Assembly (NCBI GenBank): GCA_020726505.1
Contig: JAHLEZ010000012.1
Location: forward strand, 1,860,001 to 1,924,000
From: Leptodontidium sp. MPI-SDFR-AT-0119
Taxonomy: Eukaryota; Ascomycota; Leotiomycetes; Helotiales; Leptodontidiaceae
Direction: 5' to 3'
DNA length: 64,000 nucleotides
Shown here in pieces: positions 56,142-64,000 of this stretch; within the stretch, counting starts at the first letter, position 1; every line of letters begins with the position of its first letter. The translations under genes and the position numbers were made by a program. The notes beneath the pieces were generated by a model. That model was not told where the DNA came from. It saw nothing but the letters and a program-made list of their open reading frames with translations, and made no database searches.

Positions 56142-56813
56142 TAGAGTGGCTAAGAAGTCAGCCGGCTTTTAAGTCCTTCAGTCAGCTGAGAAAAATCGTA
56201 AGCCAATCAGTTGTATTTAAGTCAGCTTAAACCTCTTTTAAAAGTTATTATCCCTTTAGGTGCCATAAGCGCCTTCCATATGGGCACGTGCCGCTACGCC
56301 TAAAAGAGCATAGCGGGACCATTAGTGATCGAATAGCGTGTTTTAGCCGGAATAACGCACTATTTCTCGCTTCTTAGGGGCTTTATATAGGGACACTCAC
56401 AGGGCGTTCAGGAGGGCGCTCCTGGTGACACCTGAGGGGATAAACTTAAGATTTTGTATTTTTAGAGTTATATTTAAGGCAAATTTATGCTCGAAGTAGG
56501 AAAATAGGCGGTACTATATAAAATTATTAACATTAATAAATATCTCTTATACTTTAAATTATCATTTATTGGTATAATAAACATTATTAGTAACTTATTT
56601 TATTTATGTAATTGTCTTATTCGTTAAGTATATTAGATTTTAAAAACTTTAATTTTTTTCGTGACGTTTCATTATATTTATTTTTAGAATCAGCTTCTAA
56701 GCAGCTGATCAGCTCTTCAGCTTAGTCCGTTCAGCTGGGTGTTTATATATCAGTCAGTCAGTTGAGAAAGTAGCTCAGCTGATGGCTGATTGATTAGCTT
56801 AATGGCCACTCTA
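56142..56813. mobile_element. non-autonomous hAT-like DNA transposon, 672 bp
   Basis: Ends are inverted: TAGAGTGGC(T) from the left and TAGAGTGGC(C) from the right. The TAGxG start is typical of hAT termini. Both sides carry the exact 8 bp duplication CGAGTAGT, the hallmark of hAT insertion. The interior has CAGTCAGC-type subterminal words and an AT-rich core without coding capacity. It sits in the promoter region between the esterase and GH78 genes. Confidence 0.85.
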
Positions 56814-56821
56814 CGAGTAGT
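56814..56821. repeat. target-site duplication, right copy
   Basis: CGAGTAGT, identical to 56134-56141. Confidence 0.9.
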
Positions 56822-56940
56822 GTGCTAATAGTCCCCCGAAATGAGGCAGTGACCTGTTTCGCAACTCCGGCGTTGATTTGACGTAGATTTCCACGTCCCC
56901 TACCTCGTACCCTCCGGATCGGAATCTGCCGACCACAACC

Positions 56941-56947
56941 CGGGCCG
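56941..56947. promoter_or_regulatory. CGGGCCG motif, copy 2 (GH78 promoter)
   Basis: Part of ACCCGGGCCGGCCGG, about 200 bp upstream of the GH78 ATG. It shares ACCCGGGCCG with the sugar transporter promoter. Confidence 0.35.
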
Positions 56948-57146
56948 GCCGGACTCCACACCTCCACTGGAACCTAGGTACGGTATGCGAACTTCTGGCG
57001 ATCACATCTTTCGCCTCGGTGCTATACTTCGCCAACATTCAGGTTTAGGTCCACGTACATATGTGAAGACTTGAATAGAGACTATCCCCCGGCGTGGGAA
57101 CCAGCATTCTACATCACAGACCAGGGACAACTGCTTCGCATCCAAA

Positions 57147-59918
57147 ATGACGCAATCGGTATTCGTAATTGGCCTGCGCTTTGAACACCATGCTGAAGGG
57201 CAAGCCCTGGGCACTGGCACTGCCAAACCGCGCATCTCTTGGAAGTACACAGCTCTCGGCCCGGAGTGTCGTGATTGGGTTCAGGACAGCTATGATATCG
57301 AGCTCCAGCGCCAGCCCACTGACCCAGATCCCATACTAGCAGCATCTACGCCTGCCCGCCAAGTATACCATGTCAACAGCACTGATTCGCTGTTTGCCCC
57401 GTGGCCGACAACCGCCCTCTCATCACGCGAAATAGTTTCTGTTCGGGTCAGGGGCTACGGGCATTGTGAAGACTTGGTGGACGAACAGCATGTTGTGACT
57501 CCAACGGCATGGTCGAATACTGCTGTTGTTGAGGCTGGATTGCTCCATCCGTCGGATTGGAGTTGTGAATTTGTTGGCAGTGGACGTCCACCTCAGCCAG
57601 ACGAGCCACTCCCACCACTGCTCTTTCGCCGCGAATTTTTGATATCCCCGGACAGGTCACCACTCATTAAGTGCGCGAGAATCTATGCCACTGCGTATGG
57701 CTTGTACGAGCTATTCCTCAATGGAAGCCGCGTCGGCGACCAAGTGCTCGCTCCTGGATGGACAGAGTACAGTACCCGATTAGAATATCAAACATACGAC
57801 GTCACAAAACTACTACAGAGCGGTCCCAATGTCGTTGCTGTGGAAGTTGCCGAAGGCTGGTTTGCAGGCCGCTTGGGTTACTCGGGAGGGATCCGTAACA
57901 TCTGGGGAGCGCAAGTCGCATTTATGGGGATGCTGGTGGTGGACTATGAGGACAAGACTGAGATCTCGGTGGCAAGTGATGCACAGTGGAAATGGTCGCA
58001 GAGTCCAACAACGAGCGCAGAAATCTATGATGGCGAGCACTTTGATTCTTTGCAGGATCCAGCTGGCTGGTCGACAGCTGGGTTTGATGATGGCGACTGG
58101 GAGTTTGTTAAATCTTTTGCAGCCAATGCCAATATCCTCTCCGCACCGCTGGGCCCTCCTATCCGCATTGTTGAGGAGATTCCTGTAAAACAGGTTGTTA
58201 CAAGCCCATCGGGGAAAACGATCCTTGACTTTGGACAGAATCTTGTTGGGTATTTACGTTTTTCGGTCCAAGGTGGCTCGTCGCAGAAAGGAAAGACCAT
58301 TACTCTGAGGCATGCTGAAGTCTTGGAACATGGGGAAATCGCTACCGAGCCTTTACGCTTTGCGAAAGCTGCCGATACTGTAATCCTGTCAGACCAGCCC
58401 ATGGTCTGGTCCCCTAAATTCACCTTTCATGGGTTCCGTTATGCTCAAGTTGACGGTCTGGAGAGTATTTTGCCTCTCGTATCCCCCACGACGATAAGCC
58501 AGCTGTTTACTGCCATTGTCATTCATAGTGACATGACACGTACTGGGTGGTTCACTTGTTCCAATCCGCTGTTGAACCAGCTACACTCGAACATTGTCTG
58601 GTCGATGCGGGGGAATTTCGTGGGCGTTCCTACCGATTGTCCCCAGCGTGACGAGCGACTTGGTTACACTGGAGACCTACAGGCCTTTGCAAGTACTGGT
58701 TCATTTCTCTATGATACCTGTGGAATGTTGAGCACCTGGCTGCGTGGCCTGGCGGCTGACCAAGACCGGGAGGGATTGGGCGTGCCACCGATGTATTCGC
58801 CCAACATTCACCGTGCACAGCCCAACTACGCGGCAGCAGTATGGGGGGATTGTACCGTCATTGTCCCATGGGAGCTGTATCGGTCGTATGGAGATGCAGA
58901 GATACTCAGAACACAATACCCTAGCATGAGAGACTGGGTGGAGAAAGGCATCAAGAGAGATTCACGTGGCCTGTGGGATTCGACGGCCACCCTTCAGCTT
59001 GGAGACTGGTTGGACCCGTATGCCCCAGTCACAGAGCCGGCGAGCGGTGCGACCGATCCACAGCTGGTGGCAAACGCATACCTGGTCTACGTTTCCGACT
59101 TGATGGCTCAAATCAACGTCGTCCTGGAATCCGATGAAACGGCAGACCGCTACCGGCAACAAGCTTTCGCCTTGCGAAAGGCATTCCAGGATGAGTATAC
59201 AACTCATAATGGTCGTGTGGTTTCTGACTCGCAGACATCTCTCGCCCTTGCTATTTACTTTCACCTGCTCCCGTCCGAAAGTGAGGAGCAGGTCGCCAGT
59301 GCTCGACTGGCGTACAAAATCCAGTATCACAGTCGCTTTAAAATCGGTACCGGATTCGTGGGCACACCCATCCTTGGCCATGCACTCACTCAATGTGGTA
59401 AATCACAGCTCTTCTACCGTATGCTGCTGCATAAAAAGAACCCCAGTTGGCTGTACCCTATCACCATGGGCGCGACTACGGTTTGGGAGCGCTGGGATAG
59501 CATGTTGCCAGATGGCAGCGTGAACTCCGGTACAATGACCAGCTTCAACCACTATGCGCTGGGAGCGGTGGGCGATTGGTTACACAAGACAGTTGCCGGT
59601 TTGCGGTGTCTCGCTCCTGGGTGGAAGCGATTTGTCGTGAACCCGGTCCCGGGCGGGGATCTGACGTTCACGGAAGCTAAGTTTGATAGCCCCTGTGGGT
59701 TAATCAAGTTTCACTGGAGTTTGCTAGAGAACGGCACTCGTTTGAAGGCCAGTCTACTGGTTCCGCCAAATACAACTGCAGAGCTTTTGCTTCCGGGACA
59801 GAAAGTGGAAGTGCTTGGGTCCGGGTCTTACGACTATGATGTGTCAATTGAGCAAGCTTCATGGCCACCGTTGCCTATTTATCCGCCATATATGCCCCAC
59901 GATGATGATGAGCCATAA
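57147..59918 (+). CDS. alpha-L-rhamnosidase, glycoside hydrolase family 78
   Basis: Intronless, intact, 923 residues, the usual size of bacterial-type GH78 enzymes found in fungi. The N-terminal beta domains (about 1-380) include YATAYGLYELFLNGSRVGDQ and AEGWFAGRLGYSG; the segment TILDFGQNLVGYLRF precedes the catalytic (alpha/alpha)6 barrel. The catalytic motif VPTDCPQRDERLGYTGDLQA carries the acidic residues used by this family, and the barrel continues through WLRGLAADQDREGLGVPPMY and MGATTVWERWDSM to HYALGAVGDWLHKTVAGL. It releases terminal rhamnose from plant glycosides such as flavonoid rutinosides. No signal peptide is visible, so it is probably intracellular, which fits import of the intact glycoside by the neighbouring transporter. 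The lack of introns is consistent with, but does not prove, bacterial origin. Confidence 0.95.
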   Translation: MTQSVFVIGLRFEHHAEGQALGTGTAKPRISWKYTALGPECRDWVQDSYDIELQRQPTDPDPILAASTPARQVYHVNSTDSLFAPWPTTALSSREIVSVRVRGYGHCEDLVDEQHVVTPTAWSNTAVVEAGLLHPSDWSCEFVGSGRPPQPDEPLPPLLFRREFLISPDRSPLIKCARIYATAYGLYELFLNGSRVGDQVLAPGWTEYSTRLEYQTYDVTKLLQSGPNVVAVEVAEGWFAGRLGYSGGIRNIWGAQVAFMGMLVVDYEDKTEISVASDAQWKWSQSPTTSAEIYDGEHFDSLQDPAGWSTAGFDDGDWEFVKSFAANANILSAPLGPPIRIVEEIPVKQVVTSPSGKTILDFGQNLVGYLRFSVQGGSSQKGKTITLRHAEVLEHGEIATEPLRFAKAADTVILSDQPMVWSPKFTFHGFRYAQVDGLESILPLVSPTTISQLFTAIVIHSDMTRTGWFTCSNPLLNQLHSNIVWSMRGNFVGVPTDCPQRDERLGYTGDLQAFASTGSFLYDTCGMLSTWLRGLAADQDREGLGVPPMYSPNIHRAQPNYAAAVWGDCTVIVPWELYRSYGDAEILRTQYPSMRDWVEKGIKRDSRGLWDSTATLQLGDWLDPYAPVTEPASGATDPQLVANAYLVYVSDLMAQINVVLESDETADRYRQQAFALRKAFQDEYTTHNGRVVSDSQTSLALAIYFHLLPSESEEQVASARLAYKIQYHSRFKIGTGFVGTPILGHALTQCGKSQLFYRMLLHKKNPSWLYPITMGATTVWERWDSMLPDGSVNSGTMTSFNHYALGAVGDWLHKTVAGLRCLAPGWKRFVVNPVPGGDLTFTEAKFDSPCGLIKFHWSLLENGTRLKASLLVPPNTTAELLLPGQKVEVLGSGSYDYDVSIEQASWPPLPIYPPYMPHDDDEP

Positions 59919-60982
59919 CAAGGGAATCAATAATCGCTCTTGATGCTACTGCTCATTTCAGGATCTATACCGTAGCACCCTAGCATTAAAGGATTAGGGT
60001 ATTCCTCCATCACTTTAATTTCATTACTTTTTGTCAAAGTTAGTCGCAACCACCGTTACAGGCATGTTTTAAGACTTGAGGGTCTCTGATCTTTAATCAT
60101 ATGAATTAGAGCTGTTACCACAATTGCTATGTAGAGAGATCTTTAAGGTTGTGATTGTGAGTGAACGCAACTTGCTTCATTCAACTGTAAGCGAAGCAAG
60201 CAGGCGAGACTCAACGATCAAATGTCTAGCGTCTCTGTGCAGCCCGGCTGCCGGGCCTCAAGGCTAGAAACTGCGCCCAGTCCTGATGTCTGTGATACCG
60301 TTCGTAACATGCAAATAAACGAAAGCTTTATTGCCATGCAAACGGGCGTGGTGAGTCACCACCAAGAAAACGAGCGCCAAGAGCATTATAACAAGAGGCT
60401 ATTTGATTTATCATGATATGAAAAACTCTCTTGGTGGACCTGTGCAAAAGAAAGCATCCTAACGCTACTTCTATATTTGCATTCCTGAGCACGGGGTTTT
60501 GGGTGAAAGTCGTAGTTCTTATTACGCCTAGAAATCGAGAATCCTGTATAATATCGACGTAGCGGCATGTATTCTCCGTAACCCAGCTGTTCAGGTCCAG
60601 TATTTTCAATTGAACGACTAAGGCTTCTGAAGTGTCAAACTAAGAAAATAAGCAGGATTCAAATTCATAGTCTGACAAATCAACAAAAGTGGCTGGCGAA
60701 GGCGTCAATAAGCCTTGGCAGCGTAGCATTCGGCGATTGCCCGTTGGAAGAAATGCGGCCCGGAATCATATGCTGACGCACGGAAGGTTGAGACACTAAC
60801 GGGCCGGCTGGTGCTTAATCAACTGTCGTCACCTGATCATCAACCCGTCGAGATCATTCGAACGAGATCGTAAAAAACTCCCTAAAAACCTTGAATCAAT
60901 CGCAGCCAAAACCCCCAAAAACAATCCACCTGACATTTCAGTCCGTGGCGTTGAACGTTGACTGGAAGTTCGAGTCGTCAGT
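59919..60982. other. intergenic, promoter of the GH3 gene
   Basis: About 1 kb; only short frames without domain resemblance (for example 60222-60416). The downstream part should hold the GH3 promoter, including a CGGGCCGG motif at 60800-60807. Confidence 0.45.
60800..60806. promoter_or_regulatory. CGGGCCG motif, copy 3 (GH3 promoter)
   Basis: CGGGCCGG about 180 bp upstream of the GH3 start codon, the third promoter in this block with the motif. Confidence 0.3.
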
Positions 60983-63900
60983 ATGGGAGAGGGAAGCACC
61001 ACAATCGATAGAGAGTTCCTTGTGGACAAGCTCAGTTTATCCGAAGCCTCCAGTCTACTCTCAGCGCGAGATCTGTTGGTGCTCATTTCTATCGCGGGTT
61101 TATCAAGCATTGAGGCGCTGACTGTAGCTCTCACAGGTGGCATACACAAGGGCTGCCTAGTCTAAATATCGCATCACTTCGCGTGAGTATAATACCCCAA
61201 CATCAGATTGGCCCCAATTACCCATAACTGGGGACCTGCCGAGAGAATGGAGCTCTGGTTGATTCTTCTCATACAATCTAGGTTTCCGATGGTCCGAATG
61301 GAGTAAGAGGGTAATAGCCTTTGCGTTCCTCCCCTCCTCCTGATCAGTATCTGGAACCTGACCAAACAATCTAATTTCTGCTGCAGTATTCGAACTTTCA
61401 ATGGAAGCAAAACGGGATGTTTTCCTTGCGCCTCGGGGCTGGCGTCCACATGGGACGTCGACTTGCTGTTAGAGATCGGTCAGGAGATGGGTAGGCAGGC
61501 TAAAGCCAAGGGCGCTCAGTAAGTGAACGGCCTTTGAGTCGTCACCCTTTCCACCAACCTTATTAACGAGAAGCGACCTGATAGCCTTGTGTTGGCTCCA
61601 ACAATCAACATCCATCGCTCGCCGCTTGGTGGCCGTAACTTCGAGGCCTTTTCGGAAGACCCTTTTCTCTCTGGCCATCTGGGTTCCAATCTGATACAGG
61701 GTCTACAGGGTGAAGGTGTGGGCGCGGTTGTGAAACATTTTGTCTGTAACGACGTCGAAACAGACCGCACGAAAGTTGATGTCATAGTTCAACAGAGGTG
61801 AGCTGCCGACGGCTAGAGCGTCGTTGCGATATCAAGCCGTAAAGATGTGCAGCGTTTCTAACGTGTGCAGGCCGCTTCGAGAAATCTACCTCAAGCCATT
61901 CGAGATCGTGATTCGCGATGCTAAGCCCTGGGCGGTAATGTCGTCGTACAACAAGGTGAACGGAGTGCACGTCAGTGAGAGCAAAGACCTCCTCGACGGA
62001 GTCCTGAGAAAGGACTGGGGCTGGGATGGCGTTATCATGTGAGTTATGAAATACTTTGCCTTGCATTGCCTTGTCTTGTCTTACCGTACCTTGTGTTGCC
62101 TTGTCTTGCCTTTCCTTGCCATTTCTTTTCGTTGCTTATGAACTCGATACTAATCGAGGAAGGTCTGACTGGTGGGGAACGTACTCGACCGTCGCGGCCT
62201 TGAACGCAACTCTTGACCTGGAAATGCCTGGTCCCGCAGTGTGGCGAGGGGTAGATCGTATTAGTCGTGCCATTAGCTGTGGCAAGCTGGAGCGAGCAGC
62301 CGTTAATTTCAGCGCAGCCCGCATCCTAAATCTCGTCGAAAAGGTCACGCAGACTTGCACGCCGGAGAATCTTCCCGAGAGAGAGGATAATTCACAAAGT
62401 TACCGTGAATTGAACAGGAGAGCTGCCGCTGCCGCGGTTGTGTTGCTCAAGAATGAAGGGAATATTCTCCCTCTGCGATTGAAATCGTGTCACAATATCG
62501 CAGTTATTGGGCCAAATGCCACCAAGGATATATCCAGTGGCGGAGGTTCGGCGAGTGTCAACGCGTACTATTACGTCTCAGCAATCGAGGGTTTGATGGC
62601 TGGGGCACGGGAAGTGTCTCCAGAGACAGTCATATCCTTTGCCCAGGGATGCTACTCAGATGAGCTGCTGCCGTTATTGAAGACAACAACAGCTTCTGGT
62701 GACAAAGGCTTAGACATCAAGTTGTTTCCACACCCATTCGACTTTGATATCGATTCAATGGCAGCTCCGGCTGCTTCTATTACCAGCGAAAATTCGAAAA
62801 TGTTCTTCTTCGACTGTCTCCCTTCCATAGCCTTACCCATAACATGGGCTCTTTGTGAAGGCGTCTTCGAACCACCCGTTGATGGCGATTATGAATTCGG
62901 AGTTGCGACCACAGGACGGGCTAAGCTCTTCGTGGACGACGAGATCGTGGTAGACAATTGGTCTAAGCAGCAGGTGTCGAGAAACTTTTTCAGTAAGTAG
63001 AGGCAAAAGCCAATTCGTCCAAGGAGAACTATGTATGACAACAAGCTAATGACATAGCAATGGGAACTCCGGAGGTAAGGTCAAAAATATGCTTAAGCGC
63101 AAGCAAGAGTTACAAGATCTCGATTCGGTATTCCTGCATCAGCTCATTCCCACACCGCAAGCCAGGGGATCTTGCAGGTGGAATACTTCGCGTCGGAGCA
63201 CGCCTGGTGTCCAGTAATGCAGACTTGATAAAAGAAGCGGTACAAGCAGCGTCAAAATCAGATACTGTCATCCTATGTCTGGGCACGGATGGGGACAGGG
63301 AATCAGAAGGCTTCGACAGAACACACATGAGGTTAGCTCCCGTTCGAGGCCACAGAACAAGTAGAAGACCGACCAAGTTGACTCTGATGCTAATGTGCGC
63401 GTCTGTGACAGTTTGCCCGAGGAACAGAACCTGTTAGCCGCTGCTATCCTTGAAGCTAATCCACGCACCATTGTTGTGAATTTTTCTGGTAGCCCGGTGG
63501 AAATGCCCTGGGCTTCAAAGGCACCAGCCATTCTGCAGTCCTGGTTTCTCGGCAGTAACCTGGGTGATGGCATTGCAGATATCTTGCTGGGTAAAGTGAA
63601 TCCAAGTGCAAAGCTTCCAGTCTCTTTTCCAATCAGCTTAAAACACAACCCTTCGTACGGAAACTTCCCCGGAACCAATGCAGTCATACGCTATGATGAA
63701 GGGTTACTTGTCGGCTACCGTCACTACACAACTCGAGAGGTGCCGACGCTTTTTCCTTTTGGTCATGGCCTCTCATACACCACATTTGATTTCAGCGACT
63801 TGGTTACGTCAGATCCCACAATCTCACCTCAGGGTCAGAACCAAGTCACCTTGCAAGTCACGAACTCTGGTGAGTTAGAAGGGGATGCGGTGGTCCAGCT

Positions 63901-64000
63901 GTACGTTTCAGCGCCTTCCGCGTCAGTATTCCGACCTGTACGAGAACTGCAGGGATTTGTCAAGCTGCATTCCCTTAAACCAGGTGAATCAAGACCCGCC
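60983..64000 (+). CDS. beta-glucosidase, glycoside hydrolase family 3, truncated by window end
   Basis: Nine exons join in phase: 60983-61074, 61137-61182, 61282-61310, 61387-61518, 61585-61797, 61871-62038, 62163-62992, 63058-63331 and 63412 onward; about 790 residues are present. The start reads MGEGSTTIDREFLVDKLSLS. GH3 landmarks: VSDGPNGVRG, TINIHRSPLGGRNFEAFSED, VVKHFVCND, and the nucleophile Asp in GVIMSDWWGTYS. These are followed by the second domain (LLKNEGNILPLRL), a PA14-like insert around GVFEPPVDGDYEFGVATTGR, LFPFGHGLSYTTF, and the start of the fibronectin-III-like domain (VQLYVSAP). No signal peptide is evident, so it is probably intracellular. With the GH78 enzyme it could strip rhamnosyl-glucosides completely. 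Introns are unusually many and short; the first donor (GTTGGT) is non-consensus. The last 40-80 residues lie beyond the window. Confidence 0.9.
62055..62130. repeat. CTTGC/CTTGT pentamer microsatellite in GH3 intron 6
   Basis: Intron 6 (62039-62162) contains about a dozen imperfect copies of the pentamer TTGCC/TTGTC. The intron still has a proper GTGAGT donor and an ACTAAT-like branch site near its end. Confidence 0.8.

Overview
The window looks like a filamentous ascomycete (Pezizomycotina) contig. Genes have short spliceosomal introns with GT(A/G)NGT donors. Families present include a CFEM protein, a fungal ferric reductase, a Dal5-type transporter, Zn2Cys6 and Fungal_trans_2 regulators and an NmrA-like protein. 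AT-rich blocks of dead transposons have CAG/CAA codons turned into TAG/TAA, as expected from repeat-induced point mutation (RIP, C to T in CpA context). Leotiomycetes is my best guess within Pezizomycotina, but the sequence alone does not prove it.

Layout. 0-9 kb: kinase-like remnant, NYN/LOTUS protein, broken F-box-like gene, then a divergent pair of fumarylacetoacetate hydrolase-family enzyme and Dal5-type transporter. 9-19 kb: ferric reductase pseudogene whose first intron holds a ~2.1 kb pogo-like transposon, an intact CFEM protein gene, and a secreted protein with four 29-residue repeats separated by Lys-Arg (Kex2-type) sites. 20-25 kb: tRNA-Trp, then a RIP-destroyed DUF3435 tyrosine recombinase gene (the family of Starship 'captains'), a dead Myb-like repeat gene and a LINE tail. 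25-39 kb: a mixed region with a Fungal_trans_2 regulator, NmrA-like protein, Gly/His-rich protein, a mariner relic carrying a perfect solo LTR, two short inverted-repeat elements, a bZIP gene, a Zn2Cys6 pseudogene and a PDDEXK-like gene. 39.8-50.7 kb: a Ty3/gypsy relic (minus strand) whose integrase is split by a Ty1/copia element. 52-64 kb: a gene-rich block with sugar transporter, alpha/beta hydrolase, GH78 alpha-L-rhamnosidase and GH3 beta-glucosidase (cut by the window end), plus a 672 bp hAT-like element with an exact 8 bp target duplication.

Function. The right-hand block reads as a glycoside-degradation cluster (import, ester cleavage, rhamnose removal, glucose removal), with a shared CGGGCCG motif upstream of three of its genes. 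Ferric reductase and CFEM protein suggest a decayed iron-uptake locus. The DUF3435 relic beside a tRNA gene and the Kex2-type repeat precursor are the most unusual items.

Caution. Several otherwise well-conserved genes carry single-base frameshifts, some of them in or near homopolymer runs. These may be sequencing errors rather than real lesions. The RIP-like stop codons are substitutions and more likely genuine.
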